A DNA stretch of 7,305 bases from Promethearchaeota archaeon (GCA_016839845.1 JAEOTL010000129.1:1-7305), one strand, 5' to 3'; positions 1-7,115 are shown, counted from the stretch's first letter. Made by a program: numbers and translations. Notes: a model not told the origin generated them from the letters alone.

Positions 1-693
1 ATTAAAGAAAAATTAGAGAAAGACATCTTCAAAGTTGTATATGAAATAGTAGATGAAGTTAAGACTAAGATCGAGTCAGAGTCAGTATTTTCTCAATATT
101 TCTTACTAAATACTTTTATTTCAAATATTAATAATGAACTCAAAAGTTTCAGTCGTAAGGGGGGAAATGTAAGTAATAACATCCTCTCGGGAGAATTTGA
201 TTTCGATACGGCTCTCCTTTCCCTATTTCGTTTTGATTTTAGCGTATTCCCTTTCATTGACCGAGTGTATAATGACCTTAAGTTAAATTCAGGGAAGTCA
301 ATCGGATATTATATCTTCCCTTCAAATGAAAATTTTAATAGCGATGAATTAGCAACGCTTAATACAACGTTATCCCAGTTTTTCAGAAAATCTGGTTCAA
401 CTCACAATCAGATATTAGTATTAAATTTAGATTTTATTCCGTATTTAGGAAAACCAACTATTATTATTTCAGAAGATTCACATCTGAATAATCATATGGA
501 AACAAAACTAAAAAAACTTGGAGACAAAATCAATATAATTATTGATGATATGATGTTTAAAGGAGGAACAATTTATGATAATCTTACGCAAGTTTTTGGC
601 TCTGGTGGACGGGGAGTCATTAATTTAGTTTTATCATACGAGTTCCTTAATGATTATAACATTTTTAAATCTGTTATTCAATCGATTTTATAA
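1..693 (+). CDS. Partial protein (5' end missing) with a possible phosphoribosyltransferase / PRPP synthase-like C-terminus
   Basis: The frame is open from base 1 to the TAA at 691-693, giving 230 visible residues. A GTG at 265 could start a 142-residue protein, but the uninterrupted upstream frame makes a longer gene truncated by the window edge more likely. I do not recognise the upstream half (helical, charged, ending near an F-rich stretch). In the C-terminal part, bases 532-573 encode a hydrophobic strand followed by DDMMFKGGT and Ile. This aligns without gaps to the PRPP-binding loop DDxxxTGGT of type I phosphoribosyltransferases and PRPP synthases, with Lys replacing the usual Thr. A Gly-rich turn, a hydrophobic strand and a helix follow, as in that fold. 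The Asp-Lys-Arg active-site signature of true PRPP synthases is not evident, so a catalytically altered or regulatory homologue is possible. The gene ends 56 bases before the ligase gene and may share its transcript. The family call is inference from one motif and the order of secondary structure. Confidence 0.6.
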   Translation: MKEKLEKDIFKVVYEIVDEVKTKIESESVFSQYFLLNTFISNINNELKSFSRKGGNVSNNILSGEFDFDTALLSLFRFDFSVFPFIDRVYNDLKLNSGKSIGYYIFPSNENFNSDELATLNTTLSQFFRKSGSTHNQILVLNLDFIPYLGKPTIIISEDSHLNNHMETKLKKLGDKINIIIDDMMFKGGTIYDNLTQVFGSGGRGVINLVLSYEFLNDYNIFKSVIQSIL

Positions 694-749
694 TAGCAAT
701 AATAAAACATAATTAACAAAAAAAGTGGAAAATAAAGAGAAAAACCCTC

Positions 750-2426
750 ATGGCAAAAGATAAAAAGAAAAAGAAGAAAAAAGGATCGAAGGGAAATCCT
801 GAGAGTATGGCGTTTTCTCAAATGTCAACTAAAGCAAAGGGTCAATCGTCAGCTAAATCAAAACCTTCACATCCTGGCGTTCCTTTAGGACAGAGTGTCG
901 ATAGATCAAAAGATAAATTATTTCTTGGAACAGATTATAGGGAAGTTCTTATACCCGAAAGACCTTGGGCAGAAATGCTTGCAGATATAAGTCATTGGAC
1001 ACCACTCCCCTATACTCATGGTATCGAAATGGAGTTGATTATTGCTAATGATAATGGAGATTATCCCCCAGGAGATGAAATGGTATTCAGAATGAAGGAA
1101 ATTGTTAAAGATGCCATCAAAATTATGGATGAGATTCTATATGAGGGTAGAACTGATTTTCTGCCAGTTCCAGATTACATCAGACAGAAAGTTTTGGCTA
1201 GGCCCTGGGGAAGGGATGATCTTGAGAAAGGATATGCAATGGACATTCGTTATGCTTTAGGAGACAGCTCTGTTGATATTGATACATTCGCTCGAGATGG
1301 TAATGTCACTGCAATCACATATATTTTAGAGCTTGTCACACCCCCTTGCGTTTATGTTGAAGAAATGGCCTACTGGGCTAGCACCCTCTTCTTATTAGCA
1401 AAAACTACACTCCCACGGGATCTGCATATAATCGCGTCAGCTATAAATCCAGCAACAAATGAGTACATGAGAGGTGTTTCGCAGGCTGACCACAGCCATA
1501 TTGGCACTTTTGATTCAGAATTAGAAAAAATTCAAGCTTACTGCATGATTCGTAATTATATTCCTCATCTCATTGCTCTTACATGCAATTCGCCTATTAT
1601 CAATAATAAACCGACAGATGTTGTTAAAGTTATTAATAACAGAATTACTGCCCCAAATTGTGTGAGATCGCTCAGACTTAAAAATAATATAACTATGTTA
1701 AGTGATAATGATCCAAATCATTTTATTCCTTATCTAACATCCTCAGATGAAAATGCCCAAAATTATTTTCTCCAAGTCGTTCAGAAAGCTAGTCTTGAAG
1801 ATGGACGATTTCAAGATGTATTTCCCTTCACAGATTGGGGAACTATTGAGGTAAGGATAAGTGATGCACAGATTTCAATTTGTCGTAGAATCGGTATAGG
1901 TATGTTAATCCAGGCAATGTGCTATAAAGCCAAAAAACTGCTTCAAAAGGGATTTTGGGTACCCGATGCAGGATCGGAGACAATAGCATATAATAGGAAA
2001 GGAGCTATTGAAAGAGGGCTCATTTCATTATTTAGACCTCAAAATGTCGATCGTGCAAAGCTTGCCCAGTATGACCCCACTTTCGCTGAGCAATATTTGG
2101 GACCAGTAGATCAACCTGTAAAATACATGACACAAGCCGTTCAGCGCATGTTTTTTTATTTAAAGGATGCTTTGCTTGAATTAGGCTTCCTCTATAGCCC
2201 TTTCTTAAAACCTTTGCTTCAATCTGTCTTCGGAAGTGTCAGTTACGCAGAACCACCAATAACCGAAGCAGAATATCAATTAAGTCTTTATAAATATAAA
2301 TTAGATCATGGGGAGAATCCCAGTATTTTATATGATCTAATCTATTTCACGATCCAATATTGTCAGGATCCACTAAACAATCCTCTTACGGGAACATTAA
2401 CTTTACCAAAAGAAATGAGAGAATAA
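750..2426 (+). CDS. GCS2-family (glutamate-cysteine ligase type 2-like) carboxylate-amine ligase, divergent
   Basis: 558 residues from ATG to a tandem TAA TAA. The first ~56 residues are a low-complexity basic tail (seven Lys in a row at 5-11, then Ser/Lys/Gly-rich), probably disordered. The catalytic core follows: G91-I-E93-M-E95 matches the Gly-x-Glu-x-Glu strand of GCS2 enzymes, E194 sits in an ELVTPP strand, H248-S-H250 matches the HxH segment, N280-S-P282 matches the NSP turn, and E367-V-R369-x-x-D372 matches the late E-x-R-x-x-D strand. Together these are the usual ATP/Mg and substrate-binding landmarks of the family, which joins an amine to a carboxylate (classically the gamma-carboxylate of glutamate) using ATP. 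Many bacterial YbdK/EgtA-type members have about 370-430 residues, so this one carries extra N- and C-terminal sequence; residues ~400-558 are helical and unassigned. The substrate cannot be told from sequence. The amidohydrolase gene starts 18 bases after the stop, implying co-expression. Weak purine-rich stretches (GTGGAAA at 725, AAAGAGA at 734) precede the start. Confidence 0.82.
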   Translation: MAKDKKKKKKKGSKGNPESMAFSQMSTKAKGQSSAKSKPSHPGVPLGQSVDRSKDKLFLGTDYREVLIPERPWAEMLADISHWTPLPYTHGIEMELIIANDNGDYPPGDEMVFRMKEIVKDAIKIMDEILYEGRTDFLPVPDYIRQKVLARPWGRDDLEKGYAMDIRYALGDSSVDIDTFARDGNVTAITYILELVTPPCVYVEEMAYWASTLFLLAKTTLPRDLHIIASAINPATNEYMRGVSQADHSHIGTFDSELEKIQAYCMIRNYIPHLIALTCNSPIINNKPTDVVKVINNRITAPNCVRSLRLKNNITMLSDNDPNHFIPYLTSSDENAQNYFLQVVQKASLEDGRFQDVFPFTDWGTIEVRISDAQISICRRIGIGMLIQAMCYKAKKLLQKGFWVPDAGSETIAYNRKGAIERGLISLFRPQNVDRAKLAQYDPTFAEQYLGPVDQPVKYMTQAVQRMFFYLKDALLELGFLYSPFLKPLLQSVFGSVSYAEPPITEAEYQLSLYKYKLDHGENPSILYDLIYFTIQYCQDPLNNPLTGTLTLPKEMRE

Positions 2427-2432
2427 TAATTC

Positions 2433-2438
2433 AAAGGT
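2433..2438 (+). promoter_or_regulatory. Ribosome binding site of the amidohydrolase gene
   Basis: AAAGGT lies six bases before the ATG at 2445, inside the 18-base gap after the ligase stop codon. It resembles the core of an archaeal Shine-Dalgarno sequence and fixes the ATG as the start. Its position so close to the upstream stop suggests translation from a shared ligase/amidohydrolase transcript. Confidence 0.5.
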
Positions 2439-2444
2439 TATCTT

Positions 2445-3989
2445 ATGCTTACAGCTGCAATAGAACAAAATGGTAAAAAACGAGTAGAACATATTTTAGT
2501 TATTGATTCTCATTCTCATTTAGGACAGGATATCGACGGGGCGACAATGATGAATCCATTGGCTCCTGGAGCCGGAACATTTGATTTTTGGGGTAATGTA
2601 CAAGGAAGAATCAAATCAGACTGGGAAAAGACGGGTGAACAATCGTTCACAACCTATATGGATGGAAGCAATGCAAAGATTTCGTGGTCCTTCACCCCCT
2701 ACCCGTTCACAGACAAACTTTATAGTGCCTTAAAACAGTTGGGCAAAAAACATTCTGATCTAAAAGAAAAATCCAAATTTTATTCAATGATAGATCAAGG
2801 AGTTTGTTTTCCATTTCAGGATGTGTTTCGTGATAAACATCCTGAAGCACTTTATCGTGCCAGTAACATTAATGTTTCCCGTTTTACAACAAGATTTCCA
2901 TTTTCAATGAAACTTATTGGGTATGCTCGTTGCGATCCAATGGAAGGAGAAAAAGCAGTTAATGAAGTACGGTATGCCAGAGAGGTTTTAGGATTGAGAG
3001 GGTTGAAACTACACCCCCGTTCTGAAGGCTGGATTGATAAGATAAGTTCTCAGAAAGCAATAGATGTGCTTATAGAAGCAGCTTCTTTTTCGATGCCGGT
3101 TATTTTTGATACAAGGGGAAGAGGGTCGATCCTGCAAATTGGACAGCTAATTGAATCGACTAGAAATATAATTAAAGTTCAATTTCCAGAATTACTTCCT
3201 CATTTTAAGGTAATTATTGCACATTTTGCGCAGGGGAATATAGATGACTATGAAGTATACAATACTATTGTTCAACCCAATACTTATGGTGATTTATCGA
3301 TGTTACACGGGGCAGGAGCAGGAAACTTTTTTGAAAGCTTTAGAAACTGGTTTACTTCAAATAATAAACAAAGGGTTGATAAACGCACATGGTCTGAATA
3401 TCTTTTGTTTGCTTCGGATTATCCTTACTTTGGTGATACTCATGCTGAAAAGTTATTGATATATATTATTAACAAACAATTTTTTGATACGGGGGGGAAG
3501 ATCGAAGATACCAGAAACATTCTAGGATTAAATCAGCTGAAACTTCTCCCCGAATATAACCTTCCTCTCCAACAAAAAGACCAAAAGACTCCTCCGAGCC
3601 TTATAATGTCGAATCCTCAATATCATCAGAATAACCAAAGTACAGGACAAATCGCAATCAATTCATTAGCAAAATTAATCATTGATAATCATATTGATAT
3701 CAAAGGATTCTGTATACAATTAAAAGATTCCTGGGAACTATTTAATGATGATGTTCTGTTGACGATTATTTCAAATAAGAATAAACAAGAGAACCACGTT
3801 TTATTCCTAAATTTAGTCAAAGACTTGATCTCTGTGTTCGCTCCACTTCAATCTGATATGGAATGGAAAAAATTTGGATATAAGTATTTTGATCCAGAAG
3901 ATCGAGCATTTTTTGCGTCTCTATTCAAACAAAACTATTTAGCGATGGATATTAATAAAACTGTTGAAACCTTTACCCATATTTTTTAG
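2445..3989 (+). CDS. Amidohydrolase-2-family metal-dependent hydrolase with a C-terminal extension
   Basis: 514 residues. The first barrel strand ends in D21-S-H23-S-H25, the HxH metal-binding motif. Strand 4 carries GLKLHP with K188 and H190, strand 6 carries A259-H260, and strand 8 carries ASDYP with D325, the expected catalytic/metal Asp. The strand-5 segment, where family members usually read PVxxH, reads PVIFDTRG, so the ligand position is D222 (codon GAT at 3108-3110). The barrel ends near residue 372 with a typical NILGLNQLKLL helix. Some 100 residues of extra sequence lie between strands 1 and 2, and about 140 unassigned residues (375-514) follow the barrel. Known members hydrolyse amides or lactones or decarboxylate small acids using Zn; the substrate here is unknown. 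The start lies 18 bases after the GCS2 ligase, so the two probably act on the same compound or pathway. With D222 the enzyme may bind metal differently, or may have lost or shifted activity. Confidence 0.8.
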   Translation: MLTAAIEQNGKKRVEHILVIDSHSHLGQDIDGATMMNPLAPGAGTFDFWGNVQGRIKSDWEKTGEQSFTTYMDGSNAKISWSFTPYPFTDKLYSALKQLGKKHSDLKEKSKFYSMIDQGVCFPFQDVFRDKHPEALYRASNINVSRFTTRFPFSMKLIGYARCDPMEGEKAVNEVRYAREVLGLRGLKLHPRSEGWIDKISSQKAIDVLIEAASFSMPVIFDTRGRGSILQIGQLIESTRNIIKVQFPELLPHFKVIIAHFAQGNIDDYEVYNTIVQPNTYGDLSMLHGAGAGNFFESFRNWFTSNNKQRVDKRTWSEYLLFASDYPYFGDTHAEKLLIYIINKQFFDTGGKIEDTRNILGLNQLKLLPEYNLPLQQKDQKTPPSLIMSNPQYHQNNQSTGQIAINSLAKLIIDNHIDIKGFCIQLKDSWELFNDDVLLTIISNKNKQENHVLFLNLVKDLISVFAPLQSDMEWKKFGYKYFDPEDRAFFASLFKQNYLAMDINKTVETFTHIF

Positions 3990-4037
3990 TAAAACGCATG
4001 AGTTTTCAACAGAACTATTAAATTGAGTGGGGTACAA

Positions 4038-4047
4038 TTTATATATA
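4038..4047 (+). promoter_or_regulatory. TATA-box-like promoter of the coiled-coil protein gene
   Basis: TTTATATATA in the 110-base gap after the amidohydrolase resembles an archaeal TATA box. Archaeal transcription usually starts about 25 bases downstream of the box, here around 4065-4072. That would leave a leader of about 30 bases before the TTG at 4100 and would make the gene its own transcription unit. No start site can be proven from sequence alone. Confidence 0.5.
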
Positions 4048-4088
4048 GAAACTACAATTTTGAAAATTCTTATTTGATTACCTCCCTT

Positions 4089-4094
4089 GGGGAT
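4089..4094 (+). promoter_or_regulatory. Candidate ribosome binding site supporting a TTG start
   Basis: GGGGAT ends five bases before the TTG at 4100 and partly matches the Shine-Dalgarno core GGTGAT. No in-frame ATG or GTG lies between the stop at 4061-4063 and this point, so this site and the inferred transcript start favour the TTG. The next alternative is the GTG at 4112, which would remove the first four residues and part of the first predicted strand. Confidence 0.4.
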
Positions 4095-4099
4095 ACCGC

Positions 4100-5158
4100 T
4101 TGAGAGGAATAGTGATCTTAAACTTAAGTAAAAGCTCTGAGCCAGTTGTTGATGTTCAGTACCCAGAAAATATCTGTGATGAACTCCAAATTTCAACTTC
4201 GGGATTATTGAGCTTGTTTGAGCAACATAAAAATGTAAAGACGGGTCCTAATTACCTTGAAATGCAAATTAAACGGAATGTCTCAGTAGCTAGTTTTTTT
4301 ACAGGGCACAGAAGCCGTAGTTTTCTTGGAGCTCCAGATCATGCGATTACTATTTTCCTCTCCGAGGGCGATACAATTCCAAAAACTTTTGAAGGCCAAG
4401 TAAGAAGAATTGCCTTCGAATTATTACCTAAGAGAAAAGAATCTGATTTCTATAAACAATTTGTTGAATATTTTGAACTCCTAAAGAAGGGAAATTTAGA
4501 TCCATATTATCAACAAATGTTGGAATTAACCCAAGATCTAAGTACTAAGAAAGAGCGAATAGACGATCTCGCGCAAAAAGTTTCGCTGCTGGTTTCTGAT
4601 CGATCTGACCACCTAAAAAATGTCGATGATTTAAAAGATGAATTAGGTGAGTTATACTTAAGAATGGATAATTGGTCTGCCCAAATGGCGGAACTGAATG
4701 AATATAATGCAAGTCTAACTACGAAGATAAGAAGTTTAAACAAGCTCACCTCCCAGCAAAAAGAAATTATCGGTCAACAAGAGAGAGAAATAAACACCCT
4801 AAAAACTGAATTAGCAGAGAAAGGTGAAATTGAGGCGGGAGCTGAACAATTACTAGGAGAAATAAAGAAAATTAAAGTTGAAAATGATAATCTTACTCAA
4901 CAAAATAATAAGTTGAGTGAAAGTAATAAAAATTTGAAATTTCAAGTTTTAAAGTCTAATCGAGAAAGTGAATCTCACCTCGAAACGATAAAAAATTTAA
5001 GATTGAAAATGGGGACCTTAGATCACCAAATTTCTTCGGCTAGTACTAACCCCGAAGCATTTAGTGATAATCTCATTGAATTAAAAAAAGAGTTAAAAGT
5101 ACTCAGAAGAGAACGAGATCACTATAGAGAAATTATAAAAAAAAATAAGCTCCTGTAG
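4100..5158 (+). CDS. Longin-like (inferred) head domain fused to a long coiled coil
   Basis: 352 residues from a TTG start. Residues 1-130 form a compact alpha/beta domain: a hydrophobic first strand (RGIVILNL), a turn, a short helix around 35-43, strands around 52-58 and 61-68, a strand at 81-87 (HAITIFL) and a long helix from about 96 to 130. A strand hairpin, helix, strands and closing helix resemble longin or roadblock/profilin-like domains, which are abundant in Asgard archaea as small-GTPase partners; this is inference, as no diagnostic motif exists. Residues ~135-310 and ~322-350 are rich in Leu, Ile, Glu, Lys and Gln with heptad-like spacing, consistent with dimeric coiled coil. There is no signal peptide or membrane segment, so it is probably cytoplasmic, acting as a tether or scaffold. 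It has its own promoter candidate and no evident link to the upstream enzymes. It could instead be an unrelated SMC-like or cytoskeletal adaptor protein. Confidence 0.72.
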   Translation: MRGIVILNLSKSSEPVVDVQYPENICDELQISTSGLLSLFEQHKNVKTGPNYLEMQIKRNVSVASFFTGHRSRSFLGAPDHAITIFLSEGDTIPKTFEGQVRRIAFELLPKRKESDFYKQFVEYFELLKKGNLDPYYQQMLELTQDLSTKKERIDDLAQKVSLLVSDRSDHLKNVDDLKDELGELYLRMDNWSAQMAELNEYNASLTTKIRSLNKLTSQQKEIIGQQEREINTLKTELAEKGEIEAGAEQLLGEIKKIKVENDNLTQQNNKLSESNKNLKFQVLKSNRESESHLETIKNLRLKMGTLDHQISSASTNPEAFSDNLIELKKELKVLRRERDHYREIIKKNKLL

Positions 5159-5201
5159 TTTTACAAAAAGGTTCAACTAACTTCATTTACGTTAGCCAAG
5201 A

Positions 5202-5217
5202 TTTTTTTACTCATTTT
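5202..5217 (+). terminator. Possible T-tract terminator after the coiled-coil gene
   Basis: Two T-runs (seven T at 5202-5208, five T at 5213-5217) begin about 43 bases after the stop codon. A weak 5-base inverted repeat, CTAAC at 5177-5181 and GTTAG at 5191-5195, lies just before. Archaeal termination relies mainly on T-rich tracts, so this is plausible but not strong. Confidence 0.35.
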
Positions 5218-5250
5218 TGTCCAAATTGCTCGTTAGTGAAATATGAATAG

Positions 5251-5258
5251 TTTTATAT
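5251..5258 (+). promoter_or_regulatory. TATA-box-like promoter of the beta-helix surface protein gene
   Basis: TTTTATAT in the 148-base intergenic gap, about 50 bases before the ATG at 5307, resembles an archaeal TATA box. A start about 25 bases downstream would give a leader of roughly 25 bases. A short GGG at 5296-5298 is the only candidate ribosome binding element. Confidence 0.4.
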
Positions 5259-5306
5259 GTGTGAATCATCTTGAATTAAGTACTTTATTTTAAAAGGGTT
5301 GACTTA

Positions 5307-7052
5307 ATGGTATTTAAACAAAATCAAAAATCAGCGTTATTCTTTGCGATGATTTTAGTAGGATCAGTGATGGCACTTTTTATAAATACAAACTTTCAAA
5401 TTTCTAGTGTTAATTCTGAATCAAGCAACAATTTTGATGGAGGATCATTAAAAACAGCGGGTATACTTACTGATTTTCTAATTGACGATACAGGGAGTGA
5501 TAATTGGACCTGGGCAAAAATTAATGGGTACTGTACGGGATTTGGCACCCCTGGAAGCCCCTACCTAATACAAAACCAGATTTTTGAAGAATCTATTGCA
5601 GCGGGAAATAGCTTGACGATAATACATTCCCGAAAATACTTTATTCTAAGGAATTGTACCTTTAGAAATGCTGCTGTTACTTCATATGGGCTGTATATGG
5701 AGAATGTCACTAATGGGGTAATCGAGGATTGTTTTGCTGTTAATAATCTCTGGGGTGGGGCTACGGGAATAATAATGATTGATGTAAATAATACGGAAAT
5801 AAGAGATAGTCATATACATGATAATACTAACAATGGTGTACATTTAGTAGAGTCTCATTATAACATAATTACAGGAAACAATATATCGGCTAATCTGGCT
5901 ATGGGAATATACCTTGACGAGAGTACTCATAACACGATTTTAAATAATGATTTGAATGATAATACGGCAATGGGTATTTTAGCTGTCACTCAAAGTGATG
6001 ATAATACATTTTCAGACAACACAATTAACAAAAATCTGGCATATGGGATTTATTTTGATAACAGTCACGATAATATTGTATCTAATAATGATCTAATAGA
6101 TAACACAGCAATGGGGATCTATATAAACGGGGCAAATCGAAACACTCTCTCACTAAATACTGCCAATGACCATGATGTTTTTGGAATATACATAGAAACG
6201 GGGTGTGAAAATAACACGGTAAGTGAAAATACAGCAAATAACAATAATGTCTTTGGTATTCATGGTTTTTCGGGTATAAGGAATGAATATAAAAATAATA
6301 TAGTAAATAACAATTCGGTAGCTGGGTTGTATCTTATCAGCTGTGCGCATTCTCTTATAATGGATAATACTGCTTATAACAATTCACTCTTTGGAATTTA
6401 TCTCGGTGGTTCAATAAATATTACTTGTATCGGGAATATAGTTTATGAAAACATTTTCCATGGTATAAGTTTGGAGGGGACAACTGGTTCTAAAATTGAA
6501 GAAAACGATGCACATCATAATGGGATTGATGGGATAAGATTAAGTTCAAGTTCATCAAATGTTCTAAAATCTAACCTTGCTCACCACAATAACAATAGTG
6601 GAATATTATTGATGAGTAGTAGTGATTCTAACCTGCTGACCAGTAATACGGCTTCTGATAATCTAGGCCATGGAATTTTCACGGATTCATGTAGTGGCAT
6701 TACAATAACTGGAAATACGGCAAATAATAATGAACTGAATGGAATTCATCTATTTGGCGGTGTTTTCAATCATATAATCTCAAATACAGCCAATGATAAT
6801 AATAATGGGACCTTTTTAGATAGTTGTACTTTTACAATAGTGGCTCATAACGTGTTCCTTAACAACGACGCATGTTACAATGAAACTGGGGGTGCAGATA
6901 ATATTTTTGAGGATAATATCTGCACTGCGATTGGTGGAGGTGGAGGTACAACCGTTGATATGAGTGTTGTACTTTTGATTATAAGCATAATAGAAGGCAT
7001 AGCTCTCGCAGCAATCGTCGCATTTATTTTCTTGAAAAAAAGAAAATCCTAA
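5307..7052 (+). CDS. Membrane-anchored NosD-like right-handed beta-helix surface protein
   Basis: 581 residues. A hydrophobic segment at ~10-26 after a basic N-terminus is a signal or anchor sequence. A cap region (60-110, with W67, W69 and a GTPGSPYLI segment) precedes a long series of parallel beta-helix (PbH1/NosD-type) rungs, residues ~111-540. Rung glycines before a G-I/L/V-Y/H-L strand occur at 128, 154, 177, 200, 223, 247, 270, 293, 317, 340, 363, 386, 409, 432, 456, 479 and 501, almost always 23 residues apart, with Asn ladders on the turns. A GGGGG linker (543-547), a membrane helix (~553-575) and the basic tail KKRKS close the protein. The architecture predicts a stalk or fibre displayed outside the cell and held by the C-terminal helix, with the basic tail inside. 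Similar proteins bind or process polysaccharides, but no catalytic residues can be assigned. There are several N-x-S/T sequons and about ten Cys. True NosD (copper/nitrous oxide reductase maturation) is unlikely, since no nos genes are nearby. Confidence 0.85.
   Translation: MVFKQNQKSALFFAMILVGSVMALFINTNFQISSVNSESSNNFDGGSLKTAGILTDFLIDDTGSDNWTWAKINGYCTGFGTPGSPYLIQNQIFEESIAAGNSLTIIHSRKYFILRNCTFRNAAVTSYGLYMENVTNGVIEDCFAVNNLWGGATGIIMIDVNNTEIRDSHIHDNTNNGVHLVESHYNIITGNNISANLAMGIYLDESTHNTILNNDLNDNTAMGILAVTQSDDNTFSDNTINKNLAYGIYFDNSHDNIVSNNDLIDNTAMGIYINGANRNTLSLNTANDHDVFGIYIETGCENNTVSENTANNNNVFGIHGFSGIRNEYKNNIVNNNSVAGLYLISCAHSLIMDNTAYNNSLFGIYLGGSINITCIGNIVYENIFHGISLEGTTGSKIEENDAHHNGIDGIRLSSSSSNVLKSNLAHHNNNSGILLMSSSDSNLLTSNTASDNLGHGIFTDSCSGITITGNTANNNELNGIHLFGGVFNHIISNTANDNNNGTFLDSCTFTIVAHNVFLNNDACYNETGGADNIFEDNICTAIGGGGGTTVDMSVVLLIISIIEGIALAAIVAFIFLKKRKS
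5637..6926 (+). repeat. Coding tandem repeat: 17 beta-helix rungs of ~69 bases
   Basis: This is the part of the surface-protein gene encoding residues 111-540. The unit is mostly 23 codons, occasionally 22-26, with a conserved Gly-hydrophobic-Tyr/His strand followed by Asn-rich turns (N-T-A-N, N-N-D, D-N-T types). Most units have drifted at DNA level, but a two-rung block at 5892-6032 is visibly related to the next block at 6033-6173 at an exact 141-base offset, which points to duplication within the gene. Confidence 0.8.
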
Positions 7053-7074
7053 TTTATTTTTTTTCTTTTTTTTT
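7053..7074 (+). terminator. T-tract terminator after the surface protein gene
   Basis: Immediately after the TAA at 7050-7052 comes a run of 20 T in 22 bases (T3, A, T8, C, T9). No stem is needed: archaeal RNA polymerase stops at such U-rich tracts. It should isolate the surface-protein transcript from the gene starting at 7116. Confidence 0.65.
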
Positions 7075-7115
7075 AATATCCTTAATTTAGAATTTTTAAA
7101 ATAATAAGATAAACG

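Noticed and set aside
3244..3459. 71-residue + strand open frame inside the amidohydrolase gene
   Set aside because: It lies wholly within a gene with clear catalytic motifs in another frame and has no recognisable features.
3491..3497. Run of seven G in the amidohydrolase gene, a possible slippage or phase-variation site
   Set aside because: The frame reads through intact into a sensible barrel end (NILGLNQLKLL), and a single G7 tract without other signs is not evidence of phase variation.
3961..4012. 9-base perfect inverted repeat (3961-3969 with 4004-4012) spanning the amidohydrolase stop codon
   Set aside because: The loop is 34 bases and no T-tract follows. About one such repeat is expected by chance in a window this size, so it is not called as a terminator or RNA element.
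3939..4196. 85-residue - strand open frame across the amidohydrolase/coiled-coil junction
   Set aside because: It overlaps both well-supported genes and the promoter-like gap, with no family features; it is an antisense shadow.
5637..6926. CRISPR-like periodic repeat
   Set aside because: The ~69-base periodicity follows codons of a beta-helix protein and the units are not conserved at DNA level; there are no spacers or identical direct repeats.
5307..7052. NosD of nitrous oxide reductase maturation
   Set aside because: The resemblance is only the shared beta-helix repeat; no nosZ, nosF or nosY homologue is nearby, and the protein has a C-terminal anchor typical of surface proteins.
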